This document shows, in pieces, positions 11,951 to 22,299 of a DNA stretch of 64,000 nucleotides. Below the pieces are notes generated by a model. It was not told where the DNA came from and ran no database searches. It saw only the letters and a program-made list of their open reading frames with translations. How positions within the stretch are numbered: the first letter of the stretch is position 1; each line of letters starts with the position of its first letter. The DNA is from Acanthosepion esculentum (Eukaryota > Mollusca > Cephalopoda > Sepiida > Sepiidae). A program made the translations under genes and the position numbers. The DNA lies in contig OZ038492.1 in the NCBI GenBank assembly GCA_964036315.1, forward strand, positions 38,580,853 to 38,644,852, in the 5' to 3' direction.

Positions 11951-13140
11951 CCGTTCAACCGGTGGCTTGGCATTACGTCATTTTTCTCTACCATCGTTAA
12001 ACCGATGGTCAGGGCTCAATAATTCTGCCACTATCAGAGACCTTTGTACATTAAACCTGTTGCTTATTTCATTTTATTTCAAAGTCATTCTCCAGCGTAA
12101 AATAAATATTTATATATTATATGAAATATTTATGTATTTCAGCAGTTCTTAAACTAGAAACAATTCATGGATTAATTTGAAATGTAATATGATTTGTTTA
12201 ATATTGGGTTTTAGTGGAACTGAAAAGAGAAATTGTTTAATTTTTGAAACAGAAACCGGAATTCTCAACCAAAGGAAATTGAACATCTTTACAATTAACA
12301 TCATTATTTTTTTTAAATGCATGAACTTAGAACATCAACGATAAAGCAAAACTGTATTTATTTAGACTCTTTTCTTAAAATCTTACTGTCAGATTTTCTT
12401 TGAAGTTTTGAGGATCAATAAATATAACAAAACAAAAACAACTGCAGTTCTTTTATATTTTCGTTCATTTTTCGTCGTGTCTTCTTTCTTTCTTTCTTTT
12501 TCTCTTCTGTCAACTCACTCTTTCTTCTCGTGTTCATCCCTTCGTTATTTATGGGTTACTTGATTCGATTCGATCTTTCTTTCATTCTTTCTTGTCTATT
12601 CTTCATTGCATCCCTCATTTTCTGTTGTTTTTCTTCCCCTTTTCAACAATGCCAATACTTTGTTCTTATCAGTGCCAGACAGCACATAGCTACTTATCAA
12701 ACATTAATTGACTTCACGACTTTGAGACAAACGCCTGTGCTCAGTGCTGAAGGCAATTACAAAAAGGTTCAGACGCGAAAGATAAAGACGGCAAACAGAA
12801 TTTCTTTTTTTTCCTAGTGACCTAACTATTTGGAAACACAGTTTTTGACGACCCAGGGCATTCGCTAACTTGAACAACATCCATTCTGTCTTGGTATGTC
12901 GTAAACATTACTTATCGCATGGAATTTGTTAATACATTGATTTTTAATACATAAAGACAAGAGGTATTAAATAATATTAAGTTTCAACGGTGATTTCATA
13001 AAAAAAAAATATGTACATTGTATGAAAATGTTTTAATAGCATTAAGTGCTATTAAAATAATGAAGTAGTTTAATTAATTTCGGCCAATATATTTAGGCTC
13101 GCAAGGCACACAGCAAATAGTGATGTTTCCCATGACAATT
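11950..13140. other. no gene; pyrimidine tract and short hairpin
   Basis: 12480-12640 is CT-rich with TTTC tetramers. 13031-13057 forms a perfect 11-bp hairpin (TTTTAATAGCA, 5-nt loop, TGCTATTAAAA). No coding homology recognised. Confidence 0.45.
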
Positions 13141-13142
13141 TC

Positions 13143-13522
13143 TTTTTTTAAGCTTATCACCTCAAGCAAGGCTGGAGGCCACTAGCACGCAAGGGGTTAC
13201 AGATGGTTTGGAGGAAGACCAGATAGGAGTGGTAAAGGAGAGGATGTGGAGAAAGACAGTGGATCGATCAAGGCAAGGGGGTTACAGAAGATTTGGAGTG
13301 AGAGCAGATAGGAATGAAAGGTGAAAAAATATGGAGAAGGGAAGTGGATAGATCAAGGCAACTGGAGATGTCGATTGACGTTACACTTGAATAGTTGGAG
13401 ATTGTATTTGTCAGGGAAACAGGAATAGGGAAGGGGGTTCCAAAGGCGAGATGTGCAAGACATGAAGCTATTGGAGTAGAAGATACGTCTACATCTAACA
13501 GTTTCAACGGTGAAGGAATCAA
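13143..13522 (-). pseudogene. LINE ORF2 C-terminus with poly-A end
   Basis: The minus strand contains SHPFTVETVRC-like and FYSNSFMSRTS-like blocks, then WN.LP and CFP..NN in mixed frames, ending in an A-rich tail (T7 at about 13143). It is over 85% similar by eye to the copy at 55202-55722. 5'-truncated and frame-broken. Confidence 0.75.
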
Positions 13523-13566
13523 TCTATCTATCTATCTCATACTGTTCATAAATATCTATCTATCTA

Positions 13567-13616
<50 letters not shown>
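13523..13616. repeat. (TATC)n then (TA)n microsatellite
   Basis: TATC tetramers (13523-13570) pass into pure TA (13571-13616), which ends exactly at the Tc1 TIR. Confidence 0.95.
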
Positions 13617-13619
<3 letters not shown>

Positions 13620-14440
13620 GGTACGGTGAATAAATTGCCGTCTAAATTACACAAAAATGAAAATAATACGAGCATCTCATTTTAACAGACATATATGAAA
13701 AATTACACAAAATTATCTTGAAATACTAAATATACCTTTATTCAATAAAATTGCCATTGGCTTCAAACACAACTTCGGATTCTCCTGCATCTTGTCTAGG
13801 CATTTTTCTTGTTTAAGTTAGTGAATGCTGCCATAAACCTTGCTTCGGTTCATCTTTGGAGTTACAAGGAGTTTTGCTGGTCCCTTATTCAAATGCGCCA
13901 CATATATAATAATTAAGTGCTGCTGTCAGATGTAAGGGGTGATGTGGTCTCAGAAATTATCTGAGAGCCATGACTAGGTACATCTGCTCGTGTGGCATGG
14001 CGCAGAGTCCCGTTGACAGATATAGGAACTTCCAGCAACCTCCCTCTTGACCCAGTGCAGCACTACTTCCGCACTACTTCGTATTGTCTGATGCCCTGTG
14101 GGAAGATGAATGGAAGTATAACGTGGGCATCACTAATGATCACGCCAAACACCTCCGTAGTCACTATTAGATTCCTCCAATTCTTTCCAAATCCTCTTCA
14201 CTCTCTTCAGATTGACACTCAAACAGACTGAAATGATTTTATTGGAACTTCCGGTGCGAATGCATAGCAGTAAATATTGCCGTTTTCAAATTTCTGGCGG
14301 AGTGAATTACGTTACGGTGCTCATTTTCTCACACAGAGTGCCCAATTGACCCCTACAATACTGTGACGTGGACAAAAAAAAATTCAACACACATGCGCAT
14401 AATTTAAAATATAACTTGGCGACAATTTACCCATCGCACA
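13615..14440 (-). pseudogene. Tc1/mariner-type transposase, copy 2
   Basis: The ends CAGGGTACGGTGAATAAATT (13617) and, inverted, GATGGGTAAATTGTCGCC (about 14437) match, giving an element of about 820 bp. The minus strand keeps pieces of the same transposase as copy 1. Numerous stops and deletions. Confidence 0.75.
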
Positions 14441-15096
14441 CTCATATCGATTTATCACTTCAACAAGATATTAATCCATTTATCACCCCCTTCTCTCTCT
14501 CTTTCCTTACACACACATATATATGTGTGTGTGTGTGTGTGGAAAGATGACTAAACTGAAATAAATATGTAGGATTTATATTACAGATGAAATCTCTATA
14601 ATATAGAAGTATTTAACACACGTTTAAGCGTTGTAATTCGTGCCTTGTATACACGTGTCTATATTTTTATTATTACTTTCAATATAATATTGTTGGATAC
14701 AGGTATTTCAGTAGAAATCAGTGTTTTAATATTTTTTTTTAATTCAGACAGTTTAAATCTGTTTTCGGTTCAGTGCATTCGAACATATAAATAATGAAAT
14801 AGTTCCTTTCCATAGGGTCCAAAACTCCGGCCCTCTTTCAAGTTCAAAAACCGTGTTACTCAGAGTCCATTTGGGTATGTAGTTATTTCAAACACAAAAG
14901 ACTTTCAGAGTTAAGATACGTTCAATTAAACTATTTAAGAAATTCACATTTTTTTTAGAACTCTCGAATGTCATATCTGCTAAACTTTAGTTTCTTATCC
15001 GAAACGTAAACAATTAAATTAAAAAAGTTGTTTAGTCAAACACCTGTATCCTCTAATGTACTATAAGTAAAATTCATTAATTGCTTTAAAATTCCA

Positions 15097-15098
<2 letters not shown>
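14440..15098. other. no gene; short (TG)n
   Basis: A TATG/TG tract of about 30 bp at 14515-14541, otherwise AT-rich DNA without a recognised feature. Confidence 0.45.

Positions 15099-15171
<73 letters not shown>
15099..15171. repeat. (TA)n microsatellite
   Basis: About 35 TA units directly abutting the 3' end of SINE-A. Confidence 0.96.
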
Positions 15172-15172
<1 letters not shown>

Positions 15173-15538
15173 TCGACTCTCCCGTCGTATTCGACGTATG
15201 AGGGTCAAGCAACTCAGTTCCTAAGAACCGAGAGACCGACACAAGCACTTGTGATTTGATTATAGTGGTAAAGGTTTTCTGCCAAATCATCCACACTTTT
15301 TGAAGGACCGAACACAGAGACCTGGTGCACCAGATGCCACAATGTCCCCAAACGACCCACCACAGAATTTTAATTCAGAGTTGTCCTTCTCCTAGACAAG
15401 TTGCCATCCAAGACTATAGAACACAGTTTGTCCTGATATTTATCCATAGCTGTAGGAAGAAGAAAAGGATTAAAACATTTCCTAAGGGTATTAGCACGTA
15501 ATGTCTTGGACTTGAATTTGAACTCGTCTCTCCGATTC

Positions 15539-15541
<3 letters not shown>
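15172..15541 (-). mobile_element. tRNA-derived SINE-A, full-length-like copy
   Basis: About 370 bp. On the minus strand the head (near 15540) carries a B-box-like GAGTTCAAATTCAAG, then the conserved GACAAACTGTGTTCTATAG body. The 3' end carries a hairpin, ACGTCG-AATA-CGACGG-like (15181-15199). (TA)n arrays lie at both ends. The copy at 61108-61486 aligns along its whole length. Confidence 0.75.

Positions 15542-15602
<61 letters not shown>
15542..15602. repeat. (TA)n microsatellite
   Basis: About 30 TA units on the 5' side of SINE-A. Confidence 0.96.
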
Positions 15603-15604
<2 letters not shown>

Positions 15605-15683
15605 GTAATATAGAAAAAACAATTGAAAAGTTGCAAATTAAAAAAAATTGAATGTTTTTATGTGAAAGTATTTATTTATATTT

Positions 15684-15702
15684 TATATATATATATATAT
15701 AT
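15684..15702. repeat. short (TA)n next to ribozyme motif
   Basis: About nine TA units immediately downstream (minus sense) of the hammerhead-like fold. Confidence 0.85.
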
Positions 15703-15740
15703 TTGATATTTCAGATCGTCCCCGAACTTTCATCAGAAAT
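15701..15740 (-). ncRNA. hammerhead-like motif, canonical core
   Basis: Minus strand: stem I ATTT/AAAT (15740-15737 with 15704-15701), core CTGATGA (15736-15730), GAAA (15712-15709), a two-pair stem III and cleavage-site C at 15705. Stem II is degraded. A minimal type I layout like that of Penelope-associated hammerheads. Confidence 0.55.
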
Positions 15741-15871
15741 GGCTGTTTTCAGAAGTTTGTTTATATTAAGTAGCGTCCGTCGCGAGATGCGGGCGTCACG
15801 TGATATGGAATGCAACTGTGTTTGAATATTTCTAACGTAAATCTAACTGTAATAATATTTTAGACGTTGTT

Positions 15872-15908
<37 letters not shown>

Positions 15909-15916
15909 TTGTGTGT
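15872..15916. repeat. (TA)n(TG)n microsatellite
   Basis: TA units pass into TG units. Confidence 0.93.
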
Positions 15917-16676
15917 TTCGAAAAATACTTCTCAGATGCTCAGAAACAAATCTTCAGTGATGATTTTTCATATCTTAAAACGTTATACAGCAACCCAATT
16001 TATATTGATCAGATATCTACTTGTGTGTCAGCCATAACTCTTGTCATAATAGATCGCTCCAAACCAACTGTGAAGATAGAACGTCTTTATCCACCAACGA
16101 ACATACATCCCAAGAATGTAAAAGAAAAATTACCAACTCTATATGTCTGCCGGCTGGAAGAAAAAAAAACAAAAAAAAACCTCTAATCCTTCTGAGGAGG
16201 CAAATAACAACGATCACTTGTAAGCAACAATGATTCGGGGTAGCCTAATTTACTCCCTTAATCAAGGCTCAATTATCGAATGTTTCTTCAGGTTATTTTT
16301 ATTTTTACTTTCTTTATCTACTGTGTCCAATAGGCGATCACAGATTTCCACAACTACCTGCCCCTTTTAGCTCTTAATAAACATTGTCTTTTTGTTATTT
16401 CTCCTAAGCTCTGTCTTGCCGTCCTTTCACAAAAGATCTCTAAGCATGTCATGTGTTGGTTTACTTTGTCCTTCTTGCTATCTGTCTGTTTCGTGAGTAT
16501 CAAAATTTCCAAACACCCTTCCTCATTATGTTCCCAAGAAACCTCAACTGTCTTTTCCTGATGTTAAGTATTATTTTCCTTTTTGTTTCCATTTTCTCAA
16601 AACCTTCATAGTTGCTCAAATATTCGGTCCCAGTTATCCTCAGCATCCTTCTCAAGAATTAAATTTCTGTTGCTTA

Positions 16677-16679
<3 letters not shown>
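15917..16679. other. no recognised feature
   Basis: Two overlapping short frames at 15893-16233 contain no recognisable domain. 16240-16680 is pyrimidine-rich and could be antisense LINE sequence, but I cannot place it. Confidence 0.4.
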
Positions 16680-16758
<79 letters not shown>

Positions 16759-16767
16759 TTGTGTGTG
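16680..16767. repeat. (TA)n(TG)n microsatellite
   Basis: About 28 TA then about 15 TG units, abutting the palindromic element on its right. Confidence 0.96.
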
Positions 16768-16769
16768 GG

Positions 16770-17194
16770 TGTGTGTAAAGAAACAATTTATACAAAGAAT
16801 TAAATAGCAATGTTAATGTAATAGTGAAATTACTTCGCTAACATGACTTAATAAGATATTAACTTACTATCAATTCGTTGAATAACAAGAACCTTATATT
16901 CGATTGGTTGTCATATTCTAGACAGATGCCACTTACTTTCGACAATATAAAATTGTCATCATCCATACGCAATTTTCCTATATAGGTACATAGACAAGAA
17001 TGAAGACGAAATAAATGTAGACCGAAGGATGTTTTAATTCAATTATGAATTTTAAAACAAATTTCGGTCTACAATTCTAGGAACTGATAATAAGTTAATG
17101 TCTAAATAAGTCCTGTTAGCGAAGTGATTTCGCCATTAATCACATTAGTATTGATATATAATTCATTGTATAAATTATTTCTTGTCACACTCTA

Positions 17195-17196
<2 letters not shown>
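16770..17196. mobile_element. palindromic MITE flanked by microsatellites
   Basis: About 115-bp arms: 16770-16885 is repeated inverted at about 17085-17195 (shared CACTTCGCTAACA and AACAATTTATACAA-type blocks). The centre holds a second nested hairpin, TGTAGACCGAA...TTCGGTCTACA (about 17017-17074). Microsatellite starts immediately at both ends. Confidence 0.75.
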
Positions 17197-17197
<1 letters not shown>

Positions 17198-17245
<48 letters not shown>

Positions 17246-17473
17246 CACACATATATATTTTCATATACACACATACATATATATAAATATACAGATATAT
17301 ATACACACACACACATATATATATATACACACACACATATATATATACACACACATGTATATATATATACACACACACATATATATATATACACACACAC
17401 ACATATATATACACACACACACATATATATATACACAGACACACATATATACAAACACACTCACACACGCATA

Positions 17474-17515
<42 letters not shown>
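17198..17515. repeat. compound (TA)n/(CA)n microsatellite
   Basis: Alternating blocks of TA and CA dinucleotides over about 318 bp. Apparent Cys/Val/Tyr-rich frames are artefacts. Confidence 0.97.
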
Positions 17516-17516
<1 letters not shown>

Positions 17517-17731
17517 GGTGTTTCTTAAACAATATACTCACTATTTAAATGACAATAAATGCAGTGTTTACTGACTTATAAACATGATTAATGGTTAAAA
17601 TAAAAGAAATTTTAATGATTATTGTCTTACAAATATTAACGGCTAAATTTAAAATTGAATGAAATCAATTGAATGGATCTGGAAAGAGAAAAATCAATAG
17701 GCTAGAGGAAGTCAAAAATGAGTACATGATG

Positions 17732-17735
17732 TATA

Positions 17736-17802
<67 letters not shown>

Positions 17803-17873
17803 CGATCATCAGACAAACGTTTGTCTGCCGATAGCAAATACGTGAAACCTCGGTTCACATCACTCCAACTACG

Positions 17874-17938
<65 letters not shown>
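17732..17938. repeat. (TA)n and (CA)n arrays around a 70-bp spacer
   Basis: TA array 17732-17800 and CA array of about 33 units (17873-17938). The spacer contains the perfect 16-bp palindrome AGACAAACGTTTGTCT (17813-17828) and, on the minus strand, a CTGATGA (half of a hammerhead core) directly next to the TA array. Confidence 0.93.
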
Positions 17939-18145
17939 TTATATATCAAATGGAATGCTACTGTTAATAAAATATCTCTCGATATTATACAGAGCTTTAA
18001 ATTATATATTAACGAACATACATTTTTCCTCACCAGTAGTAAGACTCTGAATTTTCACAACACATACTTCACCTGGTGAATTGATTCCCATAACAGTACC
18101 TGATGATTGTCTTGTGCATAAAAATCAGAGTCGTGCTGCTTGTGA

Positions 18146-18148
<3 letters not shown>

Positions 18149-18227
<79 letters not shown>

Positions 18228-18228
18228 T
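18149..18228. repeat. (TA)n microsatellite
   Basis: About 38 TA units. Confidence 0.96.
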
Positions 18229-18519
18229 ATGAAACTATCCTGAAACAATGCGATAAGATGCTGAGACTTATGCGCGTCACTGGATTACAGTGACAAATGC
18301 TTGTGCAACACGAGTGCAAGTTTCTGAATCTCCATTGTTAATAATTAGTGACAAGCCAAGCCAACATAATAAGTAATCATCCAACAGCAGGCTTTCATGT
18401 GTTTACCCTCTCATCATATAGATCACACACACATATATATATTCACATACTAGCACAATTATATAAATAAATAAATTTATTCATATAAATACGCACACAC
18501 ATACACGCACGCACACACA

Positions 18520-18537
18520 CCTATCTATCTATCTATC

Positions 18538-18582
<45 letters not shown>

Positions 18583-18599
18583 TAACGCAATATATAACG

Positions 18600-18670
<71 letters not shown>
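18520..18670. repeat. (TATC)n/(TA)n with duplicated flank
   Basis: TATC then TA arrays. The short flank ACACTAACGCAAT occurs on both sides of the second TA block (about 18579 and 18672), as if the array grew inside a duplicated site. Confidence 0.9.
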
Positions 18671-18672
<2 letters not shown>

Positions 18673-18840
18673 CACTAACGCAATCACGAGGAAAGATCCA
18701 TGTTAGGGCTTCTCATTTAATTCAAATGAAACTACTATCGGTTTAAAAACAACAATTTCTTATTTCTTCTCCAGAAAACATAAATTTACGCGAGCCATTA
18801 TAAAGATACCATAGTTTATAGGCTGATGTTTGTGCTGCAC

Positions 18841-18842
<2 letters not shown>

Positions 18843-18884
<42 letters not shown>
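18843..18884. repeat. (TA)n microsatellite
   Basis: About 20 TA units. Confidence 0.95.
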
Positions 18885-18886
<2 letters not shown>

Positions 18887-18989
18887 TGCCGCCACTGACA
18901 TATCATATTACCCAATGACAGTGTTCACATCTACTGGTTGATTACCTCGAATGTCCAATATGCGCCGAGTATTAACACAAATGCTGAAA

Positions 18990-19310
18990 TTCCGAAATAA
19001 ATTGATTTGTGAGCAATTTCATGTCAGAAGATATTTTGCCAGCTATTTTTCCGGAGGTACAATGCGCACCTGGCCCGCTTCCTCTGTAGGTCATTGAATT
19101 GGTATCTGTGATTGATCGTCCAGGTCATTTAATCATTTTCTAGTCTGTCAAAGCAATCCTTTTTTTTGTTCAAGACGATACCATTTAGAGTGACAGTGAA
19201 AAGAATTGTTTTTTCCTTATGTCATGTCCATACCATTTCAATTGTCCCTGCTGAACAGTGTTTATGAGCACTTACAAGAAAAGCTCTTCCTTGTCTGTGT
19301 CTGAAGCTGC
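18990..19310 (-). pseudogene. possible RTE LINE C-terminal remnant
   Basis: The minus strand reads QQGQLKWYGHDIRKK, resembling the RTE motif RRKLKWYGHVTR, then a stop-rich stretch. Only one motif supports the call. Confidence 0.4.
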
Positions 19311-19602
19311 GTCTTTTCTCATGCGATCTACGTAAGAGAAGCCTAGCAGGGTCCATCAGCATCCCGTTAATATCATTGGCATCTCTGTAATTTCGCTGTT
19401 AATGCCCCAGATTTGCATTGAATACCATCAGAAAAATAAAATTAATTTCTTTCTCGTTTAATTGATTTTTTTACGGTTTATGTTATTTAAAGCCAGAAAA
19501 TATGTTTAGATGGCAAGATTATTTAGAGAATAATGATTTTTACTGATACAAGTTTTACTCGTTAACCCATAGCTGGAGTAAAAAAATGGATTTATAATTT
19601 AC

Positions 19603-19702
19603 CAACGGTAGTTGCGTGTAAGGGTATATAACGAACCCAACTGGAATTAGAACACTGTTTTTAATATTCGCAAGCCATTATCCATTATACCACTAACAAT
19701 CC
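19603..19702 (-). mobile_element. tRNA-like part of a 5S-tRNA chimeric SINE
   Basis: Minus strand, directly 3' of the 5S-like part: TTAGTGGTATAATGG (A-box-like), then TGTTCTAATTCC (B-box-like, GGTTCGAATCC consensus). Spacing fits a tRNA-derived Pol III promoter. Confidence 0.55.
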
Positions 19703-19822
19703 AAACTTACAGCACTTGGTTTTTCCGAGCGGTCAGCTATCTAGGTACTGACAAGGCTAGACGTTGCTTAACTTCGATGATCGTACGGAAACCAGTAGTT
19801 ACAATGTGATATGGCCGTAAAT
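19703..19822 (-). pseudogene. 5S rRNA-derived segment
   Basis: On the plus strand, ATATGGCCGTAAAT (end) and CTTACAGCACTTGGT (start) bracket a 120-bp stretch. It aligns along its full length, in reverse complement, with eukaryotic 5S rRNA. Recognisable blocks include GTACT..C.AGGC...AC..TGCTTA.CTTC. It is too diverged to be a working gene. It is fused to a tRNA-like unit, as in 5S-tRNA chimeric SINEs. Confidence 0.8.
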
Positions 19823-20190
19823 TAAATAATCAGTAAGTGTCAACACAAAATTTTCCATAGAATTTGTATCCGTGGATTGAACAGATAATATTTTAATTTT
19901 TCAATTACATATTCAAGACATTACAGTATCACAAGATTTCTGATCATTGAAAATAATTTCAAGTATTCACCAAAATCAGAAACAGAGCAAAGCAAACATA
20001 TTCTTGAAGAGATTAATATTTTCAGCTAATGTCTGGATAAAATCGGATTACATTTATAATCCGAATTTAAAATTCTTTTAATCAGTTCTTTTTTATCAGC
20101 GATGACAGGAAGGAATAAACACTAAATCGAGGATGAGGTTTAGCTTTCAAACAAACGCTGGAAAATAAATATGACGTGTCTAAAGAACGT
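19823..20190. other. no recognised feature
   Basis: AT-rich sequence, nothing recognised. Confidence 0.4.
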
Positions 20191-20300
20191 TTCAGTAACA
20201 TGATAGGTATAATAGTCGATTTGGATGTTGTCGTAATCGGTTCGAATCGCAGACTCTAATAAAATGGATCCATTCTATTGAGCGTCTTCCAGGTGATATA
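20190..20300 (+). mobile_element. possible tRNA-like SINE head
   Basis: ATGATAGGTATAATAGTCG (A-box-like) is followed 40 bp later by CGGTTCGAATCGC (B-box-like). Confidence 0.4.
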
Positions 20301-20304
20301 TTAA

Positions 20305-20505
20305 TAGTTATTTATCTATCTATCTATCTATATCTGTTCTCTTCTATCTAGCTATCCTAATCTGTTTTCATCTCTCCGCCCTCCCTATCTATCTATTCTA
20401 GTCTGTTCTCTATCTAGCTATCCTGATCTGTTTTCATATATCTATCTATCTACCTATGCTAATTTGTTCTGACATATCTATCTATATATCTATTTTTTAC
20501 TGCAT
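20305..20505. repeat. degenerate (TATC)n minisatellite
   Basis: CTAT-rich tract with recurring CTATCTAGCTATCCTxATCTG modules. Confidence 0.8.
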
Positions 20506-20627
20506 TGATCTATGTACATGTTCAATATACATTGAACAGTTATGTTATTAAGCAAACGTCATAGCAACTGTACCACGGTCCCCGGTGACGAAGAGGTAAC
20601 GAATTAAACTCGACATAGTAGTGGATG

Positions 20628-20676
20628 CGCACTGATGATGTGACCCAAATATAGGACGAAACGGCCGTCCAGTGCT
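20628..20676 (+). ncRNA. Penelope-type hammerhead motif
   Basis: CTGATGA (20632-20638), a CC/GG stem II with the loop CAAATATA, GAAA (20658-20661), palindromic stem III ACGG/CCGT and cleavage triplet GTC (20667-20669). Core spelling AGGACGAAAC is typical of Penelope and schistosome hammerheads. Stem I CAGTGC pairs with GCACTG, but that strand overlaps the core by three bases, so the copy may have lost a CTG. Confidence 0.65.
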
Positions 20677-20744
20677 TTCTGCATTCTGTTGAGGTTGAAT
20701 TACTTAATTATGATATATATATATATATATCTGTGTGTGTGTCA

Positions 20745-20883
20745 CATTCTATGAATTACAGACATTATATCTGCTAATCTTTAACAAAATCCGTTCATAC
20801 TCACAAATAACCTTCCGTGTAATGATGTTAAAGGCTGAGAGAAATGTGGTATAGCTGTTTAAATTTCTTTTATTTTAATTTCC

Positions 20884-20890
<7 letters not shown>
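20745..20890 (+). repeat. repeat Z, copy 1
   Basis: Matches 51723-51860 in inverted orientation: GAATTACAGACATT, AACCTTCCGTGTA and TAGCTGTTTAAATTTC blocks in the same order. It ends at a (TA)n array. Confidence 0.75.
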
Positions 20891-20975
<85 letters not shown>

Positions 20976-21032
20976 TATATATATATGTGTGTGTTGTTTT
21001 ATATTTATATCCATTTGGTACCTGAAGATACG

Positions 21033-21074
<42 letters not shown>
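20886..21074. repeat. (TA)n arrays
   Basis: Pure TA at 20888-20972 and 21037-21074, with a short spacer containing TG units. Confidence 0.95.
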
Positions 21075-21078
<4 letters not shown>

Positions 21079-21310
21079 ATTCACAAACAGTACTGTTTCG
21101 CTGTATCACAGCTCCTCAGTGCGACTAGACTTCCGAATGCCTCAAGCCAGGATTGACACACAACTAATTTGGTTTCAGCCAGAGCTATCTTCACTCGGTA
21201 GAGCTACACAACTAAATCTAGCGTATTCTTTTTACAAATGTAAACAAATGCCAATCAGCCAAAGTGCTCCATTCATTTTACTGAAGAGCTTTGCATTAGT
21301 GCATGTGGCT
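21075..21310 (-). mobile_element. hammerhead-bearing small retroelement, copy 1
   Basis: Same element as 63756-64000. On the minus strand the ribozyme lies at its 3' end (21123-21082): stem I CGCA/TGTG, core CTGAGGA, stem II GCTGT/ACAGC, GAAA and a four-pair stem III ACAG-TA-CTGT, with U at the cleavage site. It terminates at the (TA)n array. Confidence 0.7.
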
Positions 21311-21370
21311 GTTGTTTATAGAATTAGCTTATCACTCAACAGTGCTCGATTGAAATGTATTTTCAAGAGC

Positions 21371-21372
<2 letters not shown>

Positions 21373-21410
<38 letters not shown>
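21373..21410. repeat. (TA)n microsatellite
   Basis: Begins at the base following the 3' end of the ribozyme element (minus sense). Confidence 0.95.
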
Positions 21411-21412
<2 letters not shown>

Positions 21413-21545
21413 CATCCACAGACAGACCGTTTCGCTGTATCACAGCTCATCAGTGTGGCTAGACGTCCGTTTGCTTCTAGCTAGGATCGAAACCCAACTG
21501 AATTAGTGTCAGTCGGGGATTCTACCACTAAGCCGTTGACGCACG
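21411..21545 (-). mobile_element. tRNA-like element carrying a complete hammerhead
   Basis: Minus strand, in order: A-box GGCTTAGTGGTAGA (21534-21521), B-box GGTTTCGATCC (21494-21484), then a complete hammerhead at 21458-21416. Pol III-type promoter followed by ribozyme is the layout of schistosome Sm-alpha-like SINEs. About 135 bp long. Confidence 0.75.
21416..21458 (-). ncRNA. complete canonical hammerhead ribozyme
   Basis: Stem I CCACA/TGTGG (21458-21454 with 21420-21416), core CTGATGA (21453-21447), stem II GCTGT-GAT-ACAGC (21446-21434), GAAA (21433-21430), short stem III AC/GT with five-base loop, GUC with cleavage after C21421. All conserved core positions are present. Confidence 0.78.
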
Positions 21546-21632
21546 ACAGGGATGAAGTAGAATTTAAGCGTATTTATTTTTAGATAAACACACAGTGACA
21601 CAGAGAACTCGATTCGATTTAGCAAAGATTCT

Positions 21633-21635
<3 letters not shown>

Positions 21636-21672
<37 letters not shown>
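21636..21672. repeat. (TA)n microsatellite
   Basis: Adjacent to the next ribozyme motif. Confidence 0.95.
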
Positions 21673-21676
<4 letters not shown>

Positions 21677-21705
21677 AAGATAAAGAAAAAATAGGAAACG
21701 TTTAT

Positions 21706-21749
21706 CAATCTAACATGTTTCACTTTTATTAATGCTTCGTCAGAGATTG
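21706..21749 (-). ncRNA. hammerhead-like motif, perfect stem I
   Basis: Stem I CAATCT/AGATTG (six pairs), core CTGACGA (21743-21737), weak stem II, GAAA (21721-21718), stem III ACA/TGT, cleavage-site U at 21712. Followed within 35 bp by (TA)n. Confidence 0.62.
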
Positions 21750-21863
21750 AGAGACAACAGACAAAACACTTAATTTTTGCTCATGTCTCACGCACGAATT
21801 AAATATTGTGCTTTTAGAAGATATTAGATGCTCTCTATTATCTATGATATCAATTTACTATCA

Positions 21864-21864
<1 letters not shown>

Positions 21865-21936
<72 letters not shown>
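21865..21936. repeat. (TA)n microsatellite
   Basis: About 35 TA units. Confidence 0.96.
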
Positions 21937-21939
<3 letters not shown>

Positions 21940-22290
21940 CAAAGTTCTGATGCTAGCAGAGTTGCTTCATTGTTTTATTGTAGACAATTTATCTCGACAG
22001 AATCCATGCAACACATTAATATTTCTACCATTTGTTTATGTGTTGAATATTGCTGCCATATCTGAGCTAATATTTCAAATATGTATCTAGAAATTTTTGG
22101 CAAAATTCAGATATTGGAAACCAATATTCGTGGGCTTTCTGACCTGGAGAATATTTTCCTTGGAGACAATCTACTGCACAAGCCATGGTCACTGATGGAA
22201 TCTCTTTGATGAGGTGAGGCGTCCACACTCTCCACACTTTCCTTCCAAGCACTGCTTTAAACAACGCATGTGCAACAGAGTTCAAAGTCA
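21940..22290 (+). pseudogene. LINE RT thumb fragment
   Basis: Reads ASRVASLFYCRQFISTESMQ, then HINISTICLCVEYCCHI, stop, ANISNMYLEIFGKIQILE. This is the RARQFFS.E..L.IYKSTI.PC.EYCCHIW.....YL...DKIQ block of the same non-LTR lineage as 1.2-2.7 and 34 kb. Internal stop replaces the W. Confidence 0.75.
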
Positions 22291-22299
22291 GTCAGTGCC

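Noticed and set aside
19703..19822. Functional 5S rRNA gene
   Set aside because: Too many differences from the conserved 5S sequence and fused to a SINE-like unit.
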